Source: Clostridiaceae bacterium (GTDB taxonomy: Bacteria > Bacillota > Clostridia > DSM-8532). Taken from it: a stretch of 58,485 bases of DNA. The notes beneath the pieces were generated by a model. It had not been told where the DNA came from. It did no database searches and saw only the letters and a program-made list of their open reading frames with translations. The stretch covers positions 1 through 58,485 of the forward strand of contig JAAYFU010000008.1 of NCBI GenBank assembly GCA_012728095.1, in the 5' to 3' direction. This document shows positions 42,468 to 52,035 of the stretch, piece by piece. How positions within the stretch are numbered: position 1 is the first letter of the stretch; the number at the start of each line of letters is the position of its first letter. The position numbers were made by a program, and so were the translations under genes.

Positions 42468-43679
42468 ATGAAAATTAGTCTTCCCAAAAATATAGCCGAT
42501 ATAATTGCAATAATCAATGACAGCGGTTTTAAAGCCCATATAGTGGGTGGCTGTGTCCGCGATATTATCATTGGGAAAACCCCCACCGACTGGGATATTA
42601 CTACAAACGCAAGCCCCCAGGTTATAAAAAGCCTGTTTCCGAAGACTGTCGATACAGGGATTAAGCATGGTACCGTTACGGTAATACAGGATGGCATACC
42701 AGTTGAAGTAACCACCTGGCGCAAAGAAACCGGTTATAGTGACCATAGGCATCCGGACAGCATTCGCCCGGCAGATTCATTGGAGGATGATCTTTCCCGC
42801 CGGGATTTCACCATGAATGCAATTGCATATCACCCGGAAGAAGGACTAACTGACCCTTTTGGAGGCTTTAAAGATATAAACAATAAGATTATCCGTTGCG
42901 TCGGAAATCCATATAAACGATTTTCCGAGGATGCTTTGCGGATGCTTCGGGCCATACGTTTTTCTGCCCAGTTGGATTTTAACATAGATGATTATACTAA
43001 GGAAGCAGTTGCCAAACTATCACCGGACCTGGTACATGTCAGCAAAGAAAGAATCCAGGCTGAACTAAATAGAATTCTTGAATCGCAGTCACCTGCACGA
43101 ATAAGCCTTTTATGGGAAACAGGATTGTTTAGAGCTATTTTCCCTTATATCGAGAACTTGCCTCCCATTTGGTCCGCTCTTGCAATTCAGTTCGTTAGTT
43201 CCCCTAACCAGAGGTTTGTACTGCTGGCTCTGCTTTTTCATTTTTCATTTGATACTCATAAACAGGAAAAGGCAGAGGAATTATTGACCAGCCTTAAATA
43301 TGACAATGAGACAAAAAGGAACGTAACTGCATATTTGAAATGCTTGGAGAGTTCAGGCCCGGCAAGTCCCAGAAATATAAGGAAAACAGTAACCGAATTC
43401 GGCGTGTCGGTAACAGCCGATGTTTATAAGGTCCGGGGCATTATCAATCCTCATGAAAATATTAATAATGATATTATCAAAACTATCTTTGAAATGTCTC
43501 CCGTCGAATTGTCCCTGTCCGGGCTGGACCTAAAAAATGCAGGTTATACGGGAAAAGAAATAAAGGATATGCTCTCGATACTATCATTATGTGTTTTTGA
43601 AAAACCGGAATTGAACGATCGCCAAACGTTATTGGAAATTGTCGGCGCTATATCCCGACGAATCGGGAAGGAAAAATAA
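42468..43679 (+). CDS. cca: CCA tRNA nucleotidyltransferase / poly(A) polymerase family protein
   Basis: Class II nucleotidyltransferase of 403 residues that adds or repairs the CCA end of tRNA. Visible motifs are the flexible loop GGCVRD, the catalytic DWDI, HGTVTV, RRDFTMNAIAY and the RNA-binding PYKRFSEDALRMLRAIRFSAQL block, cited in part. The C-terminal helical tail is average in length. GGAG precedes the ATG. The sequence alone does not separate CCA-adding from poly(A)-adding activity, but the size and Gram-positive context favour CCA. Confidence 0.9.
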   Translation: MKISLPKNIADIIAIINDSGFKAHIVGGCVRDIIIGKTPTDWDITTNASPQVIKSLFPKTVDTGIKHGTVTVIQDGIPVEVTTWRKETGYSDHRHPDSIRPADSLEDDLSRRDFTMNAIAYHPEEGLTDPFGGFKDINNKIIRCVGNPYKRFSEDALRMLRAIRFSAQLDFNIDDYTKEAVAKLSPDLVHVSKERIQAELNRILESQSPARISLLWETGLFRAIFPYIENLPPIWSALAIQFVSSPNQRFVLLALLFHFSFDTHKQEKAEELLTSLKYDNETKRNVTAYLKCLESSGPASPRNIRKTVTEFGVSVTADVYKVRGIINPHENINNDIIKTIFEMSPVELSLSGLDLKNAGYTGKEIKDMLSILSLCVFEKPELNDRQTLLEIVGAISRRIGKEK

Positions 43680-43736
43680 ATCGTCCTTTCACAACCAATC
43701 CTCAGAGCATTGATATTCACGATACACCATAAAATA

Positions 43737-43763
43737 GCAGGGGTGCAAATATGCGCCCCTGCC
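43737..43763. terminator. Bidirectional terminator hairpin, cca and GH43 gene
   Basis: GCAGGGG (43737-43743) pairs with CCCCTGC near the end, with GC/GC inner pairs. On the minus strand it is followed by TATTTTATGG after the dockerin-protein stop. Confidence 0.65.
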
Positions 43764-43784
43764 ATTAATACAAGGTAATCTTAT

Positions 43785-46700
43785 TTATTCCTTGATCCTT
43801 AAAGCAATGAATGCAAGATCCTCGATACTGATAATGCCATCACGGTTAACATCAGCTACTTTAGCCTCATTCCAATCCTCACTCTCTGGAGTTTTTCCAT
43901 AGTAGAAGGCTGAGATTGCAAGATCGCCAATATCGATGGTTCCATCCTTATTTAGATCGCCTGTGGATTCCGTGATGATGCTTGCCTCAAATACATCTTT
44001 GGCTTCCTGCAATGCATTACAAGCATTATCAACTTCAGGTTGGGTTGCGTCATCGTCTTCATATACGGCCTTAGCAGCGTTTATAGCTGCCAGTAATGCT
44101 GCCTTTGCGGCTATAGGATACTGGCCGTTCTCCATGCCCTCAATTGCAGCATCGTATATAGCCTGAACTGCCGAGATTAAATCCCCCAATGCCCTTTTAT
44201 CCACTGTTGGCTCCTCAATCGCTACCTGAATGCTCTTGCTTGTGAGTTGCGGTGTTATTACAGTGCCTTCCGGCGCAATACCCAGTTCTGCCTTAGTTAT
44301 GGCTATACTGCCGGAAACGCCCTGAACCCCGCTCTTGACCTTAAAGCTGATATTCAGTACGGGAGAGCTTTCCCCGGTAACTCCACCTATATTGGCTGCA
44401 ATGATTCTAATTATTCCGTTGCCGGGAGCTTCTCTGACAATATGGATATTCTCGTTGGCACCCTTAGTTTCGACGTATTCAAATATCTCGTCATCATAGC
44501 TTATAGTAATGTCCTCTGCGAATACTCCTTTATTAAGGTTATCAAGACTTAATGTTACTGTGAAAGTACTGCCGGGCTGTACAACGCTGTCTGCAGAAAG
44601 TGTTGCCGCCGCAGCCTCTTCAACATCTGTGACGATAATTGTCGCTGTGACTGTCCTGAACTGTTCTACCAGTTCCTCTTCATATGTCATATTTAAAACC
44701 GGAGTGCCATCTGCAGCGAAATGTACATTTTTCACCCTTGCATGCCTGCATGGGTCATTAAGTTCTGACGAACTGGCATAAGCACACTGGTTCATTGCGC
44801 AATCTTCAGGTCTTGCGTGATAAACAATTACCACATTCCCATTGGCATCCACCGTGAATGAATTATGTCCTGGTCCGTATTCTTTATATAAATCATTGCT
44901 TGTAAGCAGCGGATAAGCAATCTTTGTCCAGGAAGAACTGTCCATTAAATCAGCGTTTTGATAAGCCCACAGCATACCGACGCAATATGTTCTGTCCACA
45001 GACGACGCTGAGAAGAACAAATATATCTTTCCATCATGCTTCAAAACCGCCGGCCCTTCATTTATGACATCTCCGCCGTTCCATTCCCAACCATATTGCG
45101 GTGTTGAAATCAGTATTGCGGGACTTGTTAATTGCCACGGTTCCTCAGGGTCGATGGTGGCAAGCATAATATCAGAGCTGCTGGGTTTCTCAGCCCATGC
45201 CAGATAGTGTTTGCCATTGCTTTCAAAATAGGTCATATCCAGCGAGAAATGCGTAAATGCATAGGTATCTCCCGGCGCAGCTTTTACCTGTCCTTTCAAA
45301 ACCCAGTTTTCAGGCTTAAATGGATCTCCGTCTCCTTCACATGCCAGTATATGAGGCCTGATATCCCATACATTGCTGGATCTGCTGGCTGTAAACAGTA
45401 CATACCATTTGCCGTTTATATTATGAAGTTCCGGTGCCCAGATATATCGGTTCGCCGTTGGTGAGTCTTTTTCATGCCAGATTGTGATCTCTTCCGCGTC
45501 TTTCAGTCCTTCAATCGTTCTGGATCTTCTCAGGATGATCCTGTCATATCCTTCCGGGTCATTATTTCCACGGACCGGATAGGACGCGGTGAAGTAATAC
45601 CATCCATCCCCACCCAGGATAACCCATGGGTCTGCTCTTTCTTCAATAAGCGGATTGGGGTATTGAGGCTGCAAAACCGTGCCTGTGACCGTATAAGTTC
45701 CTTCCTTGCCGATATCGATTGCCCTCATTTCATCCCTGACCTGGGTTTCTGTAAGAGCTGTAGTATAAACCTTTACATCTTTAAAGAATCCTTTTAAGAG
45801 AATATCCGGATAAGAGGACTTTCCGAGATAAGCTACCAGATTATTCCCAAAATCGCTTACTTTTCTGTTGACAGCTACTGTTCCAATCTTGACTCCATTG
45901 TAGTAGGCTGTGATTTGGTTCGGTTCAATAACTGTAGTATAGAAAGCCCAGTTATTGTCTGTTAAAGGCCCTGCAATTCCATACGCGCTATTTGTAGGAG
46001 ATATCCCATACTCGGTACTCCAGGGGGAAGAAGCATTGTAGCTGTTTGTTATAACAGATTTAAACCTTCCGTCCGGATTGCATGGATTAAATAACCAGTA
46101 TTGTACTGGATAATACTCTGTTGTTCCAAAGAACATGGCAGAATAGTTGCCTTTACCGGTTTCATTTTTCAGCCACGTGGTAATGGTCAGAGTATCCTTT
46201 CTGTCAAACATGCCTGTGGGAAGTTCAACGTATGCGTTTCCCGTCAAAGTCAATATTCCATCCTTCATTATAGCGCCGGTACCTTTAATTATACCGTCAT
46301 TACCCTTGCCGGAAGAATCCCGTACTATTCCTTCTGTTATGTCATCGTTGAATTCATAGTGTAAAATCAAGTGTTCACGGTTTTCATCAGGGCTGGATAC
46401 CTTGATTAATTTTGAAATTGCATCTTCCAGGGCAGCAAAAGCTTCACTTACTTCCTCATCGGTCGCATCTGCTTTATTGGCCACAATCGCTGCCTGATCA
46501 TAAGCTATTCTGAAGGCTCTGTAGCTTTCGGGTGTGTATTCCGCTTCATTGATATTTGCATAAGCCGCTATAAGCTGGGATAATTTTATCCTGTTGCTTT
46601 CTGCGATAATTTCCTGCAGCGTCAGCTCCCTGTTATAAACCTTTACATTGTCAAAATAACCTTTAAAATAAGCATCTGCCGAATAGAAGGACTTCCCCAG

Positions 46701-48998
46701 GTATGCCGAAAGGTCTGTCCCCAGGTCTGAAATCTTAATTGTTACATTCTTGTTTTCAGCTAATAACACACCGTCTTTGTATATAGTCATGCTTGTTGGA
46801 GTAATTACAAGCTTCAGGTTCATCCATTTGCTCTTAATGGAAGATGGCAGATTGCCCTTTACTTCCTGCTCATTCTGATAAGAATTAACTGTAATTGCAT
46901 TTCTGATTTGTGTCTCACTGGTTTTTAAGAACATATACTTAATGTTGTTTTTGCCAATAGTGAATGTAAAGAAATTACCCGATACTGTTTCCGGTTTTAT
47001 ATCCATGGAAATGGAAAACGTATCTCTTCCATCGAAGAAACCTTGAGGAAAAGCTGCGAAAGTACCGTTAGCCCCGTCCAGGTATAACACCTGTGAACCT
47101 TTTTCCGGATCCATAACATAGGTAGCATTGCCATGAAGGCTGCCTGTACGATTGTTTCCGGAAACATCCAAAATTATGTTGTCCGTCTTTACTTCATCGA
47201 AGTTATACTCAAGCACCGGATCCTGTTGTGGTTCTTCATCGGGCGGTATAACCGGTTTATTCCATTTTTCCATTAGCGCCTCATATTCGTCCTGGGTAAT
47301 TGATATCACCGTCCCATGACGGGGGCCCGTAGGCATCCTGTATTCCGATGCATTAAGCACAGTAAAATTACCTGAGGCAAGGTCTGTCGTAACCAACGGG
47401 TAATAGCCTCTGCCTCCGTAATTATCTAATAACAACACCCATTTGTTCTCACCGTTTAGCTTATAAATTGCAGGGCCTTCAACTCCTCTTTGTTGTTCAA
47501 CAACAGGAGCCGAAACAGGTGTGAAGGGTTTGCCCAAAAGTTGATCACATTTATCCATTATAACGTTTTTATTGGTTTCATCCTTTGAGAACCGATAATA
47601 AACACTATCATGCTTGATAATAGTAGCGTCGATAACATCAACCGCTCTTTCTATATATACCTGAGGCTCTGTAAAGGTATAGAAATCCCTGGTCTTTGCA
47701 ATGTATATCCTCTGCTTTGCATAATTATCCGCTCCTATTCGGGATGCCCAGAATACCAAGTATTCTCCCGTTTTATCGTCATAGACAATTTCAGGAGCCC
47801 AGGTACAGCCTGCATCATCCCTGGCAACCTTAACCAACCTTTCTTCTGACCAGTTGACAAGGTCAGTGGATTCCCATACAACAATTGACTTGCTTCCTTG
47901 TCTTTGTGCCCTGTTCCAGTCTCCGTTCCCGTAAATCTTAAGGTCGGTTGCTACCATATAGAACTTATCGCCTTCCGGAGACCTTATTATATACGGGTCA
48001 CGGACCCCTTTCTCACCAACGTCGGAGGTTAATACCGGTTCATTATCATTAAGGTCATCCCAAAACAGTCCGTCTCTGCTGGTTGCAAAGTAGATCTGTT
48101 CGCCGTTTGATCTGCCTTCGCCCGTAAAGTATGTAAACAAATAGGCTTTATAATCGCTCTCGGATATTGGTTCGGGTTTTTTCCTGACGGTTACTTCTAT
48201 AACTTTGGAGGATGTCGCTTCATTCAAGGTTATTGTGGCAGTTAATTCCACCTTGGTATCAGCTTCAGGACGGGTAACCACTCCTGCCGGGATAGGAGCA
48301 TAATTATCATTTTCTTCGGCAGGAATAGTTTGGGTACTGATTATTCCCTCCGGAGAAGCTGTCCATATAACCGGCAATCCGTCAATTGTTTCCGGAAGGG
48401 TGATGTTTCCTCTTATATCATCTTTATTTGGAATACTAATTTTATCTAAGGCTGCTTTCACTTTCTGTTCATCGGATATGTCTTCCAATATGGTTACCTG
48501 GAATTCTTTCGTTTTCTCATATGTACCTTTCTTAATCAATGCTGTTAAAGTTACGGTTACATTGCCGTTTCCATGTGGTGGTCTGGTTACTTTACCATCA
48601 TCGGTAATATATCTGGTATCGGAAGATATCCATGTGATAGTGGAACCGTATTCTCCTTTCAAAGGAAGACAAAAATCAGATGTAATACCACTTGTGTCAC
48701 CAAGGGACAATTGCTGGTAATCCTGCTCAACTGCGTCTTCATCACTCTGATAGGCATCCAGTAGTATTTCCTGCGCGCTCAAAGCTCTGTCATATATCTT
48801 GAATTCCTTTATCTTTCCTTTAAAGTAATTATCCTGAAGATAAGCCGGTTTTCCCAAATAGTTCGCTATGGTATTCTCCACATCTTTAGGAGCCAGTGTA
48901 ATATTTGTATTCCGGGAAACTTGTACCCCGTCCTCATACAATGTTGCGGTTCTTCCACTTAGAGTATACGCCATTCTCTTCCATATACCCCTGGTCAA
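43785..48998 (-). CDS. Main part of interrupted multidomain GH43 enzyme, two GH43 domains with cohesin-like and dockerin domains
   Basis: 1737 codons from TTG; in truth the frame continues upstream without a break except one UAA. Order, by residue of this part: end of LamG 1 (1-80), two bacterial Ig-like domains (88-283), GH43 A (about 284-575; RDPYII, TWAPEIVYD, GVEGPAIY), LamG 2 (592-800), FIVAR-like helices (800-870), LamG 3 (875-1090), GH43 B (about 1113-1433; RADPWVI, WAPELHNI, NEGPAVLKH), cohesin-like domain (1466-1590), FIVAR-like (1600-1673) and a dockerin (1676-1737) with two EF-hand-like loops (DLNKDGTIDIGDL, DVNRDGIISIEDL). It would act on arabinose- or xylose-containing plant polysaccharide. 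No ribosome site for an independent start was seen. Confidence 0.88.
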   Translation of the reverse strand: MTRGIWKRMAYTLSGRTATLYEDGVQVSRNTNITLAPKDVENTIANYLGKPAYLQDNYFKGKIKEFKIYDRALSAQEILLDAYQSDEDAVEQDYQQLSLGDTSGITSDFCLPLKGEYGSTITWISSDTRYITDDGKVTRPPHGNGNVTVTLTALIKKGTYEKTKEFQVTILEDISDEQKVKAALDKISIPNKDDIRGNITLPETIDGLPVIWTASPEGIISTQTIPAEENDNYAPIPAGVVTRPEADTKVELTATITLNEATSSKVIEVTVRKKPEPISESDYKAYLFTYFTGEGRSNGEQIYFATSRDGLFWDDLNDNEPVLTSDVGEKGVRDPYIIRSPEGDKFYMVATDLKIYGNGDWNRAQRQGSKSIVVWESTDLVNWSEERLVKVARDDAGCTWAPEIVYDDKTGEYLVFWASRIGADNYAKQRIYIAKTRDFYTFTEPQVYIERAVDVIDATIIKHDSVYYRFSKDETNKNVIMDKCDQLLGKPFTPVSAPVVEQQRGVEGPAIYKLNGENKWVLLLDNYGGRGYYPLVTTDLASGNFTVLNASEYRMPTGPRHGTVISITQDEYEALMEKWNKPVIPPDEEPQQDPVLEYNFDEVKTDNIILDVSGNNRTGSLHGNATYVMDPEKGSQVLYLDGANGTFAAFPQGFFDGRDTFSISMDIKPETVSGNFFTFTIGKNNIKYMFLKTSETQIRNAITVNSYQNEQEVKGNLPSSIKSKWMNLKLVITPTSMTIYKDGVLLAENKNVTIKISDLGTDLSAYLGKSFYSADAYFKGYFDNVKVYNRELTLQEIIAESNRIKLSQLIAAYANINEAEYTPESYRAFRIAYDQAAIVANKADATDEEVSEAFAALEDAISKLIKVSSPDENREHLILHYEFNDDITEGIVRDSSGKGNDGIIKGTGAIMKDGILTLTGNAYVELPTGMFDRKDTLTITTWLKNETGKGNYSAMFFGTTEYYPVQYWLFNPCNPDGRFKSVITNSYNASSPWSTEYGISPTNSAYGIAGPLTDNNWAFYTTVIEPNQITAYYNGVKIGTVAVNRKVSDFGNNLVAYLGKSSYPDILLKGFFKDVKVYTTALTETQVRDEMRAIDIGKEGTYTVTGTVLQPQYPNPLIEERADPWVILGGDGWYYFTASYPVRGNNDPEGYDRIILRRSRTIEGLKDAEEITIWHEKDSPTANRYIWAPELHNINGKWYVLFTASRSSNVWDIRPHILACEGDGDPFKPENWVLKGQVKAAPGDTYAFTHFSLDMTYFESNGKHYLAWAEKPSSSDIMLATIDPEEPWQLTSPAILISTPQYGWEWNGGDVINEGPAVLKHDGKIYLFFSASSVDRTYCVGMLWAYQNADLMDSSSWTKIAYPLLTSNDLYKEYGPGHNSFTVDANGNVVIVYHARPEDCAMNQCAYASSSELNDPCRHARVKNVHFAADGTPVLNMTYEEELVEQFRTVTATIIVTDVEEAAAATLSADSVVQPGSTFTVTLSLDNLNKGVFAEDITISYDDEIFEYVETKGANENIHIVREAPGNGIIRIIAANIGGVTGESSPVLNISFKVKSGVQGVSGSIAITKAELGIAPEGTVITPQLTSKSIQVAIEEPTVDKRALGDLISAVQAIYDAAIEGMENGQYPIAAKAALLAAINAAKAVYEDDDATQPEVDNACNALQEAKDVFEASIITESTGDLNKDGTIDIGDLAISAFYYGKTPESEDWNEAKVADVNRDGIISIEDLAFIALRIKE

Positions 48999-49058
48999 TC
49001 CACCGCTTTTAATTACATTTTGTTCGCCACTCCATCTGTTATTGGAGATACTGCCTCT

Positions 49059-49061
49059 TTA
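49059..49061 (-). other. In-frame TAA stop splitting the GH43 reading frame
   Basis: The codons before (GAT GGC GGA) and after (AGA GGC AGT) are in one frame, so this is a nonsense codon and not a frameshift. A single base change (for example to AAA, CAA or GAA) would restore a protein of about 1896 residues. Confidence 0.85.
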
Positions 49062-49475
49062 TCCGCCATCCGCATGATGGAATAATGCAAGATACGTAGA
49101 ACCCGGCGTATTGTACGGATCTGTTGAATTGCCGAATGTATATATCCATGAGGGATTTACATTATTCTGGTGCACCAGCACATCGACTATTATAGTGATG
49201 TCCTCCAGGTTTTTCAGAATCCCGTTCGGCATCTTTACATAGCCATCGGTCCCATTAAATTCGATCCCGACCCCGCTCAGCCAGGTTACCCCTCCATATA
49301 TAGTACCATGATAACCATTGCCTGAGTAATCTGTGACTGTCGTACCTTGACTTTCATCAAACTTGTACCATAGTATCCCTTCAGCTTCTGCAAACACGTT
49401 CATTTTTGTTATTGTGGAAAGCGAGCTAAATACCAGGGTGAACACCAATAGTAAAGAGATAAGCCTGTTTCTCAT
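49059..49475 (-). CDS. N-terminal part of the interrupted GH43 enzyme: signal peptide and half a LamG domain
   Basis: 138 residues. A signal peptide (MRNRLISLLLVF..., cleavage after about VFAEA near residue 31) precedes the first half of a LamG/concanavalin domain (ILWYKFDES...DYSGNGYHGTIYGG, cited in part), ending LFHHADGG. A TAA stop follows at 49059-49061. The next 20 codons and then the 1737-codon part continue in the same frame, completing the LamG fold (RWSGEQ, WKRMAYTLSG). AAGGA lies before the ATG. Without readthrough the product would be a secreted fragment with no catalytic domain. Confidence 0.85.
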   Translation of the reverse strand: MRNRLISLLLVFTLVFSSLSTITKMNVFAEAEGILWYKFDESQGTTVTDYSGNGYHGTIYGGVTWLSGVGIEFNGTDGYVKMPNGILKNLEDITIIVDVLVHQNNVNPSWIYTFGNSTDPYNTPGSTYLALFHHADGG

Positions 49476-49729
49476 TTTTCACCATCCTTTCATTTGTTTG
49501 TTTGGAAAAATACACAAAAAGAGACTTGAACCATCTTCAATATGAATCTTAATTGTTTTGCCTATTACAATCAATTCAATTTTTTACTTATTTTGTGATG
49601 TAATTTGCTGAGATTAACTGCTGTTCAATCATCATATGAAAAGCCCGTATCATGATAACTATATTTGAATGAAGTCCCCCGGAAAAACAGTTAACTGAAA
49701 TATTTGAGTCGCTAATAGTTATAAAAAAA

Positions 49730-49867
49730 GCTCTCTTCCGGTTTTTTCTCAAAAAATGGGCAGGAAAAGAGCAAATGGCAACAGTAATCTTTCTAATACA
49801 TAATAAAGCTCACCTTTCGGTGAGCTTTGTCTTCAATCTGCAACTGCTCCTATTCTATGGAGCAGTT
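49730..49867. terminator. Three hairpins between the GH43 and fba genes
   Basis: In the 400-base gap 49476-49877 I found no gene. Hairpins are GCTCTCTTCC/GGAAAAGAGC (49730-49772, with an inner TTTTTT/AAAAAA pair), AAAGCTCACC/GGTGAGCTTT (49805-49828) and AACTGCTCC/GGAGCAGTT (49842-49867, followed by TTTCAT on the plus strand). The last two follow the fba stop and probably end its transcript. Confidence 0.65.
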
Positions 49868-49877
49868 TTTCATATGT

Positions 49878-50807
49878 TTAAGCTTTGCCTGCGCATCCCA
49901 GAACATTAATCAGCTTGTGCTTAACCAGCTTCTTAATCTCTTCGCGGGCTGGACCCAGGTATTTTCTAGGATCAAATTCACTGGGATTCTCGGCAAATAC
50001 TTTACGGACAGTTGCTGTCATGGCAAGGCGGAGGTCTGAGTCAATATTGATCTTGCATACCGCCATTGATGCAGCCTTTCTCAGCATATCTTCAGGAACA
50101 CCTCTTGCGCCGGGCATATTCCCGCCATATTTATTTATCGTATCAACATACTCCGGAATAACCGAGGATGCGCCGTGAAGAACTATCGGGAATCCGGGCA
50201 ATCTTCTTTCTATCTCTTCGAGAATATCAAAACGAAGTTTTGGTTCACCGGTGAATTTGTATGCACCATGGCTGGTCCCGATAGCAATAGCCAGGGAATC
50301 AACCCCGGTACGGCTTACAAACTCTTCAACTTCTTCGGGTCTGGTGTAAGAAGATTCCTCAGCTGACACATTAATGTCGTCCTCAACGCCGGCAAGACGC
50401 CCCAACTCACCTTCAACGGTTACGCCATGGGCATGGGCATATTCAACAACCTTCTTGGTAAGCGCGATATTCTCTTCGAAAGGAAGATGGGAACCATCTA
50501 TCATAACAGAAGTGAAACCGCCGTCAATACATGATTTGCAGAGTTCAAAGCTATCACCGTGATCCAGGTGAACGGCTATCGGAAGGTTTGTCTCAATAAT
50601 AGCCGCCTCGATTAATTTCATAAGATAAGTATGATTTGCATACTTTCTTGCACCGGAAGAAACCTGCAGGATAAGAGGAGCATTAACTTCCTTGGCTGCT
50701 TCGGTTATTCCCTGCACAATTTCCATGTTGTTTACGTTAAAGGCTCCGATTGCGTATCCGCCTTCATATGCCTTCTTGAACATTTCAGTAGTATTTACAA
50801 GTGGCAT
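49878..50807 (-). CDS. fba: Class II fructose-1,6-bisphosphate aldolase
   Basis: Zinc-dependent glycolytic aldolase of 309 residues, cytoplasmic, splitting fructose 1,6-bisphosphate. It starts MPLVNTTEMFKKAYEGGYAIGAFNVNN, of which YAIGAFNVNN is diagnostic. LDHGDSFE carries a metal His and catalytic Asp, VEGELGRLAG follows, with GTSHGAYKF, VLHGASSV and a phosphate site in KINIDSDLRL. The ATG at 50807 has GGAG 9 bases upstream; a TTG three codons earlier abuts the site. The hypothetical gene, coaE and polA lie upstream on the same strand. Confidence 0.97.
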   Translation of the reverse strand: MPLVNTTEMFKKAYEGGYAIGAFNVNNMEIVQGITEAAKEVNAPLILQVSSGARKYANHTYLMKLIEAAIIETNLPIAVHLDHGDSFELCKSCIDGGFTSVMIDGSHLPFEENIALTKKVVEYAHAHGVTVEGELGRLAGVEDDINVSAEESSYTRPEEVEEFVSRTGVDSLAIAIGTSHGAYKFTGEPKLRFDILEEIERRLPGFPIVLHGASSVIPEYVDTINKYGGNMPGARGVPEDMLRKAASMAVCKINIDSDLRLAMTATVRKVFAENPSEFDPRKYLGPAREEIKKLVKHKLINVLGCAGKA

Positions 50808-50934
50808 AAAACTCAACTCCTTTTGTGTATTGTATATGATTTGTGAAAAAAATCACAGCAATCAGTTTTATTGTAACAGAATAATACTATAAAGCAAGAT
50901 AAACAAATATATAATTTTCTCCGTTATTTTAGAG

Positions 50935-51270
50935 TTATTTTAGAATATCTGCCTTAGCCACTTCTTCAATACTATAATCGCCATTTTCAGTGAATTTAAC
51001 CCTTACCGCCGGTTCATTTTCATCGTATGGGAGAAAATAAATAATACCTTTGGATTTTATGTCCAGTTTTATTCTATCGAAGATTTCCAACTGCAGTATA
51101 TCCACAATTTCAGACACATAATCCGAAAGATTATGAGTTGTTTTGGCTTTGACAACTATGGGAAGGGCGCCGGTATTCTCAGGAGGATATACCGTCACAT
51201 TTACACTTCCGGGTTCCACAGGGTTCCGTGTCGGAAATAAAATATCCCTTTCAAACATCGCTTTCTTCAT
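50935..51270 (-). CDS. Conserved-looking hypothetical protein
   Basis: Soluble protein of 111 residues with no TM segment, signal peptide or recognisable motif. It appears as a beta-rich N-terminal half (GSVNVTVYPPENTGALPIVVKAK, cited in part) with a DYVSEIVDILQLEIFDRI helix and a second beta set (GIIYFLPYDENEPAVRVKF, cited in part). AAGGGGTG precedes the ATG at 51270; the frame has an earlier in-frame start at 51288. It lies alone between fba and coaE on the same strand. I do not recognise a family. Confidence 0.65.
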   Translation of the reverse strand: MKKAMFERDILFPTRNPVEPGSVNVTVYPPENTGALPIVVKAKTTHNLSDYVSEIVDILQLEIFDRIKLDIKSKGIIYFLPYDENEPAVRVKFTENGDYSIEEVAKADILK

Positions 51271-51387
51271 AATTGCACCCCTTATCAAAGGTAAAACTTA
51301 CCTCACCTTCCCATATAGTTTACAATAACAGCAAACATGTGACAAGTTTTTTTAATCTGTAAAAAAAATTAATATATAAGGGTTATA

Positions 51388-52011
51388 TCAACATAAGCCG
51401 CCTGAAACTTTATATTCCGCCAATAACTTTTTATACAGATTTATTACCTTTTTCTCAAGTTCTTCCCTGCTGCCGTTATTCTCAATCACTTCATGAGCCA
51501 GGGCAATATATTCGTCCTGGGTCAGCTGGGACGACATACGCGCTTCCGCTTCCTGCCGGGACATATTGCTCCTTTTCATTAAACGGTTTATCCTGGTTTC
51601 ATCGTCACTGACCACAACCCATACCCGGTCGGCCGTATCCAAAAATCCTTCCCTGACGGGAATAGGCACATCCAAAACCACTGTGCCGATATAACCGTTT
51701 TTTCTTAGGGCGGCCAGCTCCTCTTTTATTACGGCTATAACCTCCTTATGAATAATTTTTTCGAGAAGCAGTCTCTTTTCTTTAGAAGAGAATACTTCAC
51801 CGGCAAGCTTTTTTCGGTCCAGTGTGTTGTCATCGCGGATAAAATCATCCCCGAAGGTTTTTTTTATTTCCAGCCATGCCGGTTTATAGGGCTCTGCCAC
51901 CTGTCTTGAGATCAAATCGGCATCCAATACTATTGCTCCCAACTCTTTCAAAATAGCCGAAACAGAAGATTTACCCGCTCCTATTCCGCCTGTTACACCT
52001 ATTATCAGCAT
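51388..52011 (-). CDS. coaE: Dephospho-CoA kinase
   Basis: Last enzyme of coenzyme A synthesis, 207 residues. The P-loop GVTGGIGAGKSS, DADLISRQV, the LDVPIP lid-side block and RMSSQLTQDEY are all present. The ribosome site is weak (GGTGAAG). It lies 24 bases after polA on the same strand, an arrangement common in Firmicutes, so the two are likely co-transcribed. Confidence 0.96.
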   Translation of the reverse strand: MLIIGVTGGIGAGKSSVSAILKELGAIVLDADLISRQVAEPYKPAWLEIKKTFGDDFIRDDNTLDRKKLAGEVFSSKEKRLLLEKIIHKEVIAVIKEELAALRKNGYIGTVVLDVPIPVREGFLDTADRVWVVVSDDETRINRLMKRSNMSRQEAEARMSSQLTQDEYIALAHEVIENNGSREELEKKVINLYKKLLAEYKVSGGLC

Positions 52012-52035
52012 TTATACTTCACCGTTTTCAACTTG

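Noticed and set aside
48990..49070. Suspected frameshift between the two GH43 parts
   Set aside because: Both parts are in the same frame (start positions are congruent modulo 3) and the 20 codons between them translate sensibly, so the break is a stop codon, not a shift.
49476..49729. Possible gene or regulatory RNA upstream of the GH43 gene
   Set aside because: No frame with a ribosome site and no recognisable fold or promoter pair were found.
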